Source of the DNA: Erigeron canadensis
Taxonomy: Eukaryota; Streptophyta; Magnoliopsida; Asterales; Asteraceae
Length of the DNA stretch: 64,000 nucleotides
NCBI RefSeq assembly: GCF_010389155.1
Contig: NC_057761.1
Location: 55,612,587-55,676,586 of the forward strand
Direction of reading: 5' to 3'
The stretch's first letter is position 1, and each line of letters begins with the position of its first letter. Position numbers and translations under genes: made by a program. The notes under the pieces were generated by a model. The model was not told where the DNA came from. It saw nothing but the letters and a program-made list of their open reading frames with translations, and did no database searches. Positions 1 to 10,957 of the stretch are shown piece after piece.

Positions 1-400
1 AATTTATATTTTTTATTAATAACAAAATACATTATATAACACTTAAAACACATTACATTTTAAAAGTAAAAAACACACACGTACGTAATAAAAACACACA
101 ATGCATAACTTATAAAAACATAACTACTCTTCATCGTCATCATCTTTGATTGGCATTTTTCCTAATCCACGATAAGCGCGTTCATTGAGCCACCACTTGT
201 CGTGTTGCAGGCATTTGACTTCATCTGTTGTTTTGTCTTCTCCGCAATTATCAGGGTACGATCTTGAGGGTCAATACTTTACTTATTTGCAGGGTAAGAT
301 CGACAAGATTGAAAGTGCTATGGAGGAACTTGCTGATGCGGTCGCCAACTTGAACCATTTGATCATAAATGTCAAAGCAGTTTACGAACAAACAAAATGA
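1..400. pseudogene. Two short divergent coding remnants of unknown origin
   Basis: Two coding-like stretches point away from a junction near 250. On the minus strand a frame runs from about 250 down to a stop near 124 and ends in an acidic tail (KWWLNERAYRGLGKMP followed by four D and two E). On the plus strand a frame from about 255 to 398 reads a helical, charged segment (GKIDKIESAMEELADAVANL) and stops with TGA. The downstream DNA (400-490) repeats TTAATTATGTTGTAATGTTT-like units, as plant transposon 3' ends often do. I do not recognise either peptide. They may be transposon ORF tails joined head to head. The window edge cuts the left side, so extent is unknown. Confidence 0.3.
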
Positions 401-844
401 GTGTTTAATATGTTGTAATGTTAAGTACTTTTAATTATGTTGTAATGTTTAATATGGTTTAAGTAGTTTTAATTATGTTGTAATATACTCCTTTAAATAA
501 TAAAATGTCATTTTAGGAATTAATATGGAGTGTGTGTTGTGTTTTTGGAAGGTTAAATGGGTAATATATATAAGAAAAAAAAAAACTTTCATTAACTTGT
601 CAACTTTCACCCCTGGCTCTTTCTTTCTTCCCCTTCTAGTCCTCCAACGGTCAACTCCTTCTTTCCAACTTTGCCACTTCCGGTCCCTATCTTCTCCATC
701 CTCCCGCGAGCTCTGAACTCGCCGTGATCTCCCTTCCATGGCAGTCGAAGCTCGCCCGTTCTCGCCCAGCCGACCCCAGCTTGCGACGGAGCTCGCGAAC
801 GACTCTCTCCTCCTTTATGAAAGCATATTAATTATAATAATGAC
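401..844. other. Non-coding, transposon-flank-like sequence
   Basis: The first 90 bases are a short imperfect repeat of TTAATTATGTTGTAATGTTT. The rest is pyrimidine-rich. The open frames seen here on both strands are short and mutually antisense, and match nothing I know. Confidence 0.4.
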
Positions 845-1308
845 CACTACAACATATATGTTATTTATTAACACTATAAATGTGTGAAAAGATTTCACAT
901 TTAAAAGTGTGAAGAAATTTAAAAAATCACAATAACTACACATTTATACATGTGGGAAAAAAAATTCACTTTTTCAAGTGTGTAAAAATATATAATTGTT
1001 CACACTTAAAAGTGTGGAAGTAATCTGTAACACCAAAGTTTCTCACACAAGAAGAAGTGCAAGGAATTTGAGTGTGACAAATTAACTCCCACATTTGTAA
1101 GTATGAAAATGTTTGACATTTATTCACACTAAAATTTTGTTTATACATTTATACTTGTGAAAAAAAATGTGACTTTTTTAAATTTGTTCACAATTCTATG
1201 TGTGATTTTTTTAATACAATTTAAGATGTGAACAAATTAACATATTTTTTCACACTTTTTAGAAATGCGAGGAAATAAATGTGAGCAATTTACATTTTTG
1301 TTGTAGTG
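845..1308. mobile_element. Miniature CACTA (En/Spm-type) element
   Basis: The element starts CACTACAACA (845-854) and ends TGTTGTAGTG (1299-1308), a perfect 10-bp terminal inverted repeat of the CACTA type. It is flanked by the 3-bp target duplication GAC (842-844 and 1309-1311), the size expected for CACTA transposons. The interior is filled with sub-terminal units in both orientations based on CACACTTnnAAGTGTG, the likely transposase-binding sites. There is no transposase, so at 464 bp it is non-autonomous. The long minus-strand frame inside it is a by-product of the repeats. Confidence 0.88.
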
Positions 1309-1311
1309 GAC

Positions 1312-3311
1312 GGAATGTTTATATATATGCTTAATTGGTGTTACACACAAAATCTTTAAAGTAAGTGATGGAAATTCCCATCGTATCGATCAAGTCGATC
1401 TATAGCTTAGAAATTCCTATATATTCGAACTACATCTACTGATCCTTAGCTTAGAAATTCCTATCCTGAAATTCGAAAAGATTTGGATGAATCTCATCAA
1501 GGAAAGATTATTAGTTTTTTTTTTCTTTTAAAAAAAATAATGGTGGAATAGTTGAAATCTCAAAAGTAACACCAATATAATGTTAGAAGTGGAGTTTTCT
1601 TGCTTTTTGTTTCTATCATGTCCATTAAAAATTACATAAGATTTGGGTGGTTTCCTTGATCTTCTTTTTCTTTTTTGTGTGTTTTTCATGCTTGAGTTCT
1701 GGAAGTTTTGTGCCTCGGAAAGCATGGACAAATGCTATATAGCTAGATTCTAACATACATTTAATTAATTAATTAACCCTTCACTATCATCATCACCATG
1801 TAATGCTTGCTGCTTTTGGATACACTTCATTATTAATTTACTGATTAATAGTTAATCAATCATGTGACATGGCTTTGATTATTTAATATATTGGTACAAC
1901 TCCAATTAACATAGCTTTAAGCTACATTTATGATATGTTATTGTCATGAAAAAGATTTAAGTTTCATGATGCATATGTTGTTAATTGTGCTAAAATTATT
2001 TCATATGTTTACTTATAAACTCTACACAAAAGCATGTGAAGCATAAGAATTATACATATAACTAAGCTCAAATTATGTCCTAATCGATGTCATTTGGCAG
2101 TTTTTGTTCGACATATGTGTATGAGATGTTTGAGCTTTATGAGACAATATTGAAACACAACACACACGTATTCCATCCCCTCGAACCTTCAAGATGAGCT
2201 ACGGCTGGCCGGATCGATATCATATGTTTTTTTTACTTTTTTAGAAACCCTTGGTTGTTTCTTTCACAAGACATAGATATGCCACATATATATCAATTGC
2301 CATACACATAACAACTTTCATAACAATATGATATATCATCAAAATAATTAAATAAATAAATAAATGAAAAAAAACACATGATCCTAGTTTCGCTTGTTGT
2401 GTTTTTTGGAAGTTTTTGATATGGACAAAAGAGAAATGTGGCTACATGTCATGTAAATATGTAATGCTAGCTTGAGTGTAATTATTAATTCAATCAATTA
2501 ATTAACCAACTTGGCTATGTCTTCCACGCCTTCAAAGGTTGAAGATGTGTGTGGTATCCTACTTGTCTGCTCTGCCTATACCCGGCTTCTGATCTTTCCG
2601 GTCTATTCGGACCCAAAATCGATCTCTTCATTACACAAACCAAGACATTTGGTCTATGTATATAATGAAATATTCTTTGATAGATGATAGATAGTTCTAT
2701 TATTTTAATCTTGTAAAATATTAATATATGGGATATTCATTTCCAAATTTTATCAAACATAAATCCATAATATAATACGGATTAAAAATGGGGTTAATCT
2801 TGTGTTAGAAATGAGTAGATTGAGATTTAGTATATATGTGTTAGACTCATTGGTGATTTCCTTGAGGTATAGCTATTAAAACAAAGTGAAGGAAATGAAA
2901 TACTGTATAACTTTGATCCAAAAGTTTGTACATATTGGGCCAAACATAGATCCCTCGTTTTCTAAAGTAAAATAATTTAAGGATAGAAATGGGATTGAGA
3001 CAATGTTGAGAGTTTGATTTGATTACTCAGTATATTATATTTGGCATCTGGGATTTAATTAAAATCTTTAAAAGTCAAACTTGTGGGCTGACTTAAAATG
3101 ACTGATCGAGATGATTGTTTTAAGGTAAATGATTAATCCTTCTAACTAAATAGCCTAAATATACTCCATATGTGTAAAAAAGGGCAATATTTTGAAAAGA
3201 GAATTAATAGATAACACATGTCTTTTAGGAGGATTTTGAAGAGGATCTTTAGAAGGATCGATCATTTTTCTTGTTTTTAATCACTATGCATGTTTCATTT
3301 AAAAGTACTAA
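1312..3311. other. Two kilobases without a recognisable gene
   Basis: AT-rich intergenic DNA. A 17-bp unit AGCTTAGAAATTCCTAT occurs at about 1402 and 1448. The segment 3120-3270 (TAAATGATTAATCCTTCTAAC through GATCATTTTTC) resembles 26290-26490, so it belongs to a dispersed repeat of unknown class. No open frame shows protein-like composition. Confidence 0.5.
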
Positions 3312-3897
3312 TCTATAATACCTATATAAACAAACTACTCACACCCTCATTCAACTCTCTACCTTTGAATTACCTAATATACCCTCTACATTTAAACTAC
3401 CTCCACATACTTTATCCCTTAAATTCTGAAATTACCCTTAATAAAAAAAGGCCTCACAATTACCCAAAACCACTATTGTTATAAAATCCCCATTAACTTT
3501 AAAATTATTGTTGAAGGTATTGCTACGGATAAGAAAAAATATCTTAATTGTCATAGATTATATTACAAAATGTTTAAACAATAATTACCTTTTTATAACT
3601 CACTAAATTACGAACCAATTATGTTCTTTGTACATTCGTATTAAATTTTAATCTTTGACTATTTATTTTTTTAATTGCCTTGGTCTCCTCCCCTGCAATT
3701 GTAAGTGATTATTTTTTATGGTCAGTGTTTGCACTTCATTATTTTTTGCACCTAATATGCGACTTATTTTTATAATGATATATACGGTTACATCTTGCAT
3801 TAACGCATCTCATGAAAGTAAACCGAACGTTATAAACCGTTACGGTGTCTAAAGCGTTATAGACCGTCGCCTTTGTAACGCGCGGACACCACTCTAG
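3312..3897 (+). mobile_element. Short non-autonomous Helitron
   Basis: It starts TCTATAATACCTATATAAAC just after an A (3311) and ends CTAG (3894-3897) just before a T (3898). That is the A/T insertion context and TC...CTRR termini of Helitrons, which leave no target duplication. The last 100 bp carry GC-rich repeated sub-motifs (CGTTATAAACCGTTACGG and GCGTTATAGACCGTCGCC), as expected near the 3' end, although the terminal hairpin is weak. At 586 bp it has no Rep/helicase. The 64-aa frame inside it is not thought to be a gene. Confidence 0.65.
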
Positions 3898-4403
3898 TAC
3901 AAGTATACAACTATACAAAGATTACATGAAATTGGAGGTTAGGTTACACAGAAATGGAGGCCCGACTAATTTGTGGGCCTGGTTGAACACCGGCCATTCT
4001 AATTTTAATTTTTCTGTTACAAATCTGTCTTTAAGATCCCGTAAGATAAAAATTGGTTGGGTCTAGGCTTAATATGAATCCTAATCAAAAGATACATTTG
4101 GTATTCCAGCCGAGTCGTAAGATAAAAATTCGTTGGGTCTAGGCAAATATAAATCCTTAAAAGGCCAAATTTATAAGCCCAGTCCAGCAGTCTATATTTT
4201 AAGCCCAGTAGGATCTTCCTCAGTGTATGAGTTGGGCTTAATCAAACGCTTTAGTGTATGAAGGAATTATCATATCACTTCTACAACTTTTATTTATCGA
4301 AACTTATATTTCTTGGTAGCCGAAACATTTCCAGGAGCTTTTTTTAACAAAGTAACAAGTTAAACTTGTATCGAGTATTTATGTTTCTTAAATACATAAA
4401 TTA
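3898..4403. other. No gene seen
   Basis: Intergenic. Two partial repeats of GTAAGATAAAAATT(G/C)GTTGGGTCTAGGC occur at about 4041 and 4106, which suggests a local 65-bp duplication. Nothing else is recognised. Confidence 0.4.
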
Positions 4404-4795
4404 TCTATACTATATTTTAAAGCAGATTCTATCAATTTTAAGTTTCAACATTTAATTTCCAAAATGCTCATTCTATCAATTCTATATTACCAAACACCCT
4501 TTTTCTCTTCTCAAATATCAACCAATCATCTTTTTTTCTCTCTCCTCCATAAATCATTTACTCTTCTAATTCATTCAAAATCTTTTATCTCACAAACCGT
4601 ACATCGATAGATTATAAAAATTATATGGGTGTTCTTAAAATTTCATGTTCTTTCATTATAGATGTCATTCGATATACTTTCGACGAATTTTTAAATCCGA
4701 GGGCGGAACCCGTACGGTTAAGGTCCTTGGCTATCACACTTTATGACCTATCATCCCACCATCTTACCGCCGCAACGCGCGGGTACTTACTCTCG
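4404..4795 (+). mobile_element. Short non-autonomous Helitron
   Basis: The 5' end TCTATACTATATTTTAAAGC lies after an A (4403) and is a typical plant Helitron start. The 3' end is a GC-rich imperfect hairpin (ACCGCCGCAACGCGCGGG) followed, about ten bases on, by CTCG (4792-4795) and a T. CTCG is a one-base variant of the usual CTAG. The interior 4588-4712 (TCTCACAAACCGTA through TTTTTAAATCC, then GGGCGGAACCCGT and TATGACCTATCA) is homologous to the arms and core of the inverted-repeat element at 57154-58022. No replicase gene is present in 392 bp. Confidence 0.68.
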
Positions 4796-5770
4796 TTTTA
4801 TCTATAATTATATCATTTATGCGGTTTAACTATTGTTACTTTTTTTCTAGAAAATAAGTACGAATTGTTGTTCTATAAGTTTAATATCTTTAAAAAAAAA
4901 AAAAATAGAAAACTACTTATCCTCATTAGAACAATTGAAGAAATTATTAAAAAGAAACAATTAAATTACAAAATTTATCTAACTAACAAAGGATTTTGAA
5001 TCCCTTGATTCCTAAAAACATGCATGAATCTTTCGGCTCCTTCTAGAAAACCAAAAACATAAAAAAAAAAAAAAAAGAAAAAAAAAAGAAGAAGCATTCC
5101 ACCAACAATCTTTTCTCAATAAATCCAAATATTTATTTTATTTTTGTTAAATGTTAAATGTTTTTTCTTTTCCATGCTTTTATTGGACGTCCTTTAAAAT
5201 TTAAAAACACACCCTCCAAATGATTCTAGACATATGAAGTTTTTTGTAATGTCAATTTTGTTCTTTTTGTATAAAAATCAAAATCCCAAATAAGTAAATG
5301 CATTGCTTGTTCATTTTGATACATTTTGGAAAAAGATTTCCACCCAGTAAGAAATTGACACATGAAATTAAATATAGGATCAAAAACTTGGCTATGTACC
5401 AATTTTATGAGTGTGATGATAATGTTTACTAATTCTTGCCAAGCCACATATTTGTTACTCCCTAAGAAAAAAAAAATGAACTATGAATATTTTCAATGTT
5501 CATTTCAATAGGCCATATGGTGCCAATGTGATTGAAATGTGCTGTTGCCAAAAAGTAACACAATGTGAGATGTAAGAAAATCAATGTGCAGTGTCAAAAA
5601 TGTACCAATGGAAAACACCGATTACACCTTTGATCCTCATTTATTGCATATATGTTGCATTAGATAAAACCACATATATTTTTTTATATAATCCCCTACT
5701 TTACCTAAAATAGGTACTGCATTCTTTACGTAACATTTCTCCAACTTTTTTAGTGTTGGTATAAAAAAAG
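4796..5770. other. No gene seen
   Basis: AT-rich intergenic DNA with A-rich tracts (4891-4905, 5060-5090). The 73-aa minus-strand frame at 5226-5447 has no recognisable domain and no supporting gene structure. Confidence 0.45.
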
Positions 5771-5966
5771 GAAAATGCTAAATGAAGCCCTTAGGGCTTC
5801 ACTTAACATGCATAAAAAGGTTGTACGTTTTCATATCAAAAGTCCACCTCCTGATTTTTATGGTGTTGTACGTTTTCATATCAAAAGTCCACCCCTGATT
5901 TTTATGGTAAGTATACACCTATTTAATGCACCTTAACAAAAACGCTTAAAGCTTTGTTTAGCAAAG
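5771..5966. mobile_element. MITE-like element with internal duplication
   Basis: The left end AATGCTAAATGAAGCCCTTA and the right end TAAAGCTTTGTTTAGCAAAG are imperfect inverted repeats. Inside, a 44-bp block (TTGTACGTTTTCATATCAAA through CTGATTTTTATGGT) occurs twice in tandem at 5821-5865 and 5866-5908. A diverged partial copy of the right half is at 8797-8877. The class is not assigned because no clean target duplication is visible. Confidence 0.45.
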
Positions 5967-6095
5967 CATGGAACAAGTAATATTGAAGTAGTTTTAATTT
6001 AAATAGTAGCTTAGCTGCCTAAAAAGGTATGATGAAAATTGAATTTTAATAGTAGCTTAGCTGCCTAAAAACATGGAACAAGTAATATTGAAGCA
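5967..6095. repeat. Imperfect tandem duplication, about 105 bp period
   Basis: CATGGAACAAGTAATATTGA occurs at 5967 and again at 6072. Between and around the copies, GTAGCTTAGCTGCCTAAAAA occurs twice (about 6005 and 6051). This is a local duplication with internal rearrangement in non-coding DNA. Confidence 0.6.
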
Positions 6096-8391
6096 GCTAC
6101 AAGTAGTAATGAGTCCAAATCTAACATCATATCATATATAACTCTTATAAAAAGTAGTTAACTAAGCTTTTTAAAGCCCTTTTGCAATCTAAAATTATAT
6201 TAAAAAATGCCACATAGGATTTTATATTATGTGTCAACTCCATATTTTTTTTAAAAATAAACTATATATTTAGGAAAAAAAATGAACTTATATATTAATT
6301 AATTAATTAATCTACCAATATATATATAACAAGGTCCTAAATTCTTTTATGAAGAAATAAAGACCGTTAGATGAGTTAAAACTTTTATTTATAACGATTA
6401 GACATAATATTTGTATTATTACCAAATTTATTATTAAGTTTACACAACATTAGTCCTTATACTTATATAATTAGTAAAAAAAATATGTATCTAATAAAAT
6501 TAAAATATATTATATTAGATAGATATAAATATGGAAATAGTTTATTTTAAATATGTTTATGAGTGTACGTATAAACACAATTACAAGTACAATTTATGGC
6601 CTTTTTATACATCTACACATTCAGATCTACTTTTTATCATTTTTCGAATAAATTTTTATATTAAGTTAGACTTTTATTAATAATTAAATAGGAATATATA
6701 ATATTTAGTAAACCTTAAATACCCATTCAAACAATTATTTAATATATAATCTAAGATCTAATAATCTAACATCTAACCTAACATCTAACAATCTAACAAA
6801 TATATAAACGAGGGTTTTAAATCATCCATAAAAAAGTAAAAATCGTTGGATTAATTTTAATCAATAATTTATAACTTTTAGATCATATTAATTATGTCAC
6901 ATAGATTTTTTAAGTTTTTATATTAACTTAGAATTTAATTAGTCATTTATAAATTAGATAGTAATATTTTCTAATAAGTTATATAAAAACTTCTTATTTA
7001 TAAAAGGGTTAGTAATATACAACAATAGCGTATTTTAACTAACCTTTATTAAACTATTTAATAAACAAACCATGATAAGGGTATGTCTAGAAACACATTA
7101 GTTAAATAACTTGAGTATGGAGTAAATACATACATTAGTTATATCTTTTAAAATGTAATGGTAGTGAAAAAATGATATATATATCATTGCAAAAAGAAAA
7201 TATATATCATTTTGACAATACCATATTGGTATCCTAAGTTCCTTAGTGAAGACTTTGCTTAGGGAGACTTTGATTAAAGCCTAAAAAGACAAAGATCTTA
7301 ACCCTAATTAGTTGTCGTGCTATTTGGTGGCTATTAGAGGTTTTCCCTTAAATCGTACGGTGGAATTCGTCCCAAAATAAGTGTAGGGACCATTGGAGAT
7401 GAGCAACTGAGCAAGTCTACCATCAAATGTTCAATAAATTTTTGCAAAAAAAATGTCAACTTAATTGTATTCACCTTACTTTAAATTAATAAGTTGAAGT
7501 TATATAAAAGTTTTACATGTGAAATAATTCATATAAATGAGCATTTTCATCGTTTGTTAATTTTGATTTTAAAAGGGTATATTTGTTATCGTTATATTTC
7601 TTTTATGAACTTCGAATTAGCATGTGAACTTTTATTGAAATTCACATGAACTCATACATAGATATTGAGGGGTGAGAGAGCTCTTTAGCGCAAATTTGGT
7701 TAAGACAACGTAAACTAGATCCTTTGTTGCAATCAAATAATCCACATATTTGAAAAAAAAAAAGAAAACCATGAACTCATACATAAATATCACGAGACTT
7801 ATAAAATCATGGGGTTTCAAACTCAATTGAATAATATACAATTACATATTTAGAAAATGAAGATTTGAAAAAATATAAAAAATACACTGATTAACTTTAA
7901 GCCTTTATAATGGATATACACTAAAATTTTACTACTAAGCATCACTAATACAAACATATAATTATTTTTAGATTAAAAGATATATTCATCACAAAACTAA
8001 TGTTACATTTTCATTTTAATTTAGCTAAATAGTGATTACTTAAACATAATGGCCCCAATAGTTTTTTCACACAAATATATATTTTAAATATATTTAGTTT
8101 TATATCATTATTATATAACAAAATAATGAATATATCTCACAAACCATTTACAAATAAAAGAAAACATTTTAAATAACAATATTATCATTTTTCAATAAAA
8201 GTTATATGTATTTCATTTTATATTATCATTATATAAAGACAGATATATATATATATATATATACGAGAAATATTTCAAAACATTTTTTAAGTATTTATTT
8301 TATCATATATCATCGTGTTTTTTCTATTATTAATAATTATGTTATTATAAAAATTATTATATTTATCTCGCGTATTACGCGGGAATATAAT
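6096..8391. other. AT-rich intergenic DNA, no gene
   Basis: More than 2 kb of very AT-rich sequence with short repeats, for example ATCTAACAT units at 6755-6800. It ends at a Helitron 3' terminus, so part of it is probably that Helitron, but I could not place the 5' TC end. No frame looks like a protein. Confidence 0.45.
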
Positions 8392-8395
8392 CTAG
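8369..8395 (+). mobile_element. Helitron 3' terminus
   Basis: A perfect hairpin CGCGTA-T-TACGCG (8369-8381) is followed ten bases later by CTAG (8392-8395), the standard Helitron 3' end. The next base is C rather than the usual host T. The element extends leftwards, but its 5' end was not identified. Confidence 0.55.
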
Positions 8396-8401
8396 CTAAT
8401 T

Positions 8402-9575
8402 AATATATTGTAGAAATCTAAGATCTTCTCATTAGATAAAATGATATCTTCTCTTTAACTAAAAAATCACGTCTATACCTAATGATATTTCATTATCTTT
8501 TTTATTCAACATTACATAAAGTTCTTTTTTTTTTCTTATGATGATTATATGAAAGTTTTCAAAACTATATAAATATACAAAAATAAAACAAATAAATAAA
8601 ACAAATTAAGTGTAAAAAATAGATTTAATTAGTTAAAAGATAACATCGAAACTCATAAATCTTAACATTATATTAACTACACCTTTAATATATGTTCCAA
8701 ATTTAAACTTTTTGTTTTAATAAACAGTATCCTCTTTTAAGTATAAAAACTACTTTGGTGTATACCTTCTTCTTTGCCAATAGCCGGTAAGTACAAATAA
8801 GATGAGTTTTATGGTAAACGTACAACTAATTAATACACTTTAACAAAAACCCTTAGGGTTTCGTTTAGCAAAACCGAAAAAAATATTGAGTCATATAAAT
8901 TCAAGTAATTGTAAATCACCCGGAGTCCGAGACCTACCCCACCCTTAAACAAATTCTACATCCTAATTTTCTTTTTCTTTCTGGATTAGTCAATTAGATT
9001 AAACAAAAATTAAAACCACCATGGTGTTGATAATCCATTTCTAAATATCGGAGCAACACCTTCAAATGAATATAACTGTTTTACTTTTTGGATGTTAAAA
9101 AGAACATTCAACACATAAGGCATAGTCAAATTATCCTCTTTGAATTATATATCCAGCCAATTGTAACTTTTCATGTGACTTTTAACTTTTTTGGAGAGAA
9201 ATGTAGTGGAATTGTCACTCTACATTAAGGATCAAATTGTATGTCTTTGAGTTCTGTTGTGACAAGACGACTACATGATACATGTTCTAGATGTAGATCA
9301 TTTAGTGGCAACAAAATGCAAAATACTAGAATTACTAGAAGAAAAACATATTACTAAATTCTTAATGATAATTTAAAGTATAGCTTAATAGCTTAAGTCC
9401 TTCTATCTCTTTAAGTTCATATTTTGTCAAGCTTTTGGTTGAATCTATTTCTGTTCAACCATATGTTTATATGTTACTAAACTATTTATATAGTTCACAT
9501 CACGTAATTCTAATGAAATATGTTTGCTACCGTTTCTTCATATATAAAGTGTATTATATAGTTTTTATACAGCTT
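8402..9575. other. No gene seen
   Basis: AT-rich. The segment 8797-8877 (CACTTTAACAAAAACCCTTA through TTTAGCAAAAC) is a partial copy of the right half of the 5771-5966 element. The remainder is probably the body of the Helitron ending at 9601. Confidence 0.4.
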
Positions 9576-9601
9576 GCGCATCGCGCGGATCAAAAACCTA
9601 G
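9576..9601 (+). mobile_element. Helitron 3' terminus
   Basis: The short GC hairpin GCGC-ATC-GCGC (9576-9586, one spacer base on the right) is followed by CTAG (9598-9601) and then a T, matching a Helitron 3' end. The 5' end was not located. Confidence 0.55.
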
Positions 9602-9753
9602 TATATATATATATATCAATATATTAAGAAAGAATTAATATATTATTTGATCGACACATAGAATAATCCTGAAATGCCACATGTCATCTTGGTCCCACCA
9701 AAATTATCTCTACCAAAACCTTTTTAATTAGTTATTTATAAAATTAAATGCTA

Positions 9754-10008
9754 CTCCCTCCGTCCCAATTTAAGTGTCCACATTTGACTTGTTGAGTCTT
9801 TCTTCTCTAACTTTGACTTTAAGTATTTTTGTTTGTATAATATAATACTTAATGAAAGTTATATCAATGAAAAGTACATCCAAAGCTCAATCTATTCATA
9901 TATTTTACATCAATTATGGCTTAACACACACGAAACAATTTACGGTCAAAGTTACGAAAGAAAGACTTCAAAAGTCAAAATAGGACATTTAAATTGGGAC
10001 GGACGGAG
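9754..10008. mobile_element. Stowaway-type MITE
   Basis: The left end CTCCCTCCGTCCCAATTTAA and the right end TTAAATTGGGACGGACGGAG are near-perfect inverted repeats with the well-known Stowaway (Tc1/mariner) motif CTCCCTCCGTCCCA. The element is flanked by the dinucleotide TA on both sides (9752-9753, 10009-10010). At 255 bp it has no transposase. The 69-aa frame that overlaps it is not a gene. Confidence 0.9.
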
Positions 10009-10010
10009 TA

Positions 10011-10110
10011 TATATTTGGTAATCGGTTATATTGATATATGAATTAAATTGTGTTGTAACATAACATGTTTACATACTTCCAACTCAATATATATTTCGT
10101 AATTTCCTAA

Positions 10111-10141
<31 letters not shown>

Positions 10142-10957
10142 TTGATTCTTTTCTTTTCAATATTATTAAAATAATATCTCCAATAAACTAAAACGAGATT
10201 AAAATGTTCATTAAAAGACACATGACATAATCTTTGATTAATACGTGTACTTTTGATTTATTTATTTTATTAAATTAGTTTTTTTAAATGTACATAAATT
10301 CAATTTCCCGAATAGACTTAGCATTAAACCTTAACTCTTAGCTTATTAATACAAAAGACATTATAACTTTATTTAATTGATCATTTTCTCATTAATAAGT
10401 TGTCTATTTTTCTTTCTCAATTCTTCAACTCATATTACTTATAATAAGTTATTAATATGGAGACTTCAAAATTTTGAGTTTACAATACGAAATCACAAGG
10501 CTATTTGTCGTCATCTACTACAATTACAAGTTTTGATTTTTATGTGATTCTAATAGTTTAAGGTAAATCGAAAACTCTAACTAAACATATATCATATTTA
10601 TCATTACTGTTTATTATAATTTAGCTTCGATAATCGGTTTACTATAACCATAATTTATTTTATACTCACGAATCATGTATCAGACATATTCGAATCTTTA
10701 GGACTAGTATATATATATATACTAGTCTTATTTTTAATCTGTTCTCACCGGAAAGCTACCCTCTCTCTCTATATATATATACGTTTAATTAGTGATATCC
10801 GATTCAACACCTCTCGGATCATAAGGATAAGATCAATTAATTAAGGGTCGATAAACGAGTGGTTATTCATTAATTTTTTTGAGATGGAAGTAGTTTTAAT
10901 TTAAATTTCGTATAAAACAAAAACAGTAAGTGTGTTTTGATCCTGCTTTCCTTCTTA
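10011..10957. other. Intergenic DNA with a perfect palindrome
   Basis: It holds a (TA)n run at 10118-10142 and a perfect 26-bp palindrome at 10702-10727 (GACTAGTATA... its own reverse complement). The segment 10742-10763 (TTCTCACCGGAAAGCTACCC) resembles the right end of the inverted-repeat element at 56754-57114. No gene. Confidence 0.5.

Noticed and set aside
9833..10042. 69-aa plus-strand frame
   Set aside because: Lies across a Stowaway MITE and its right border.
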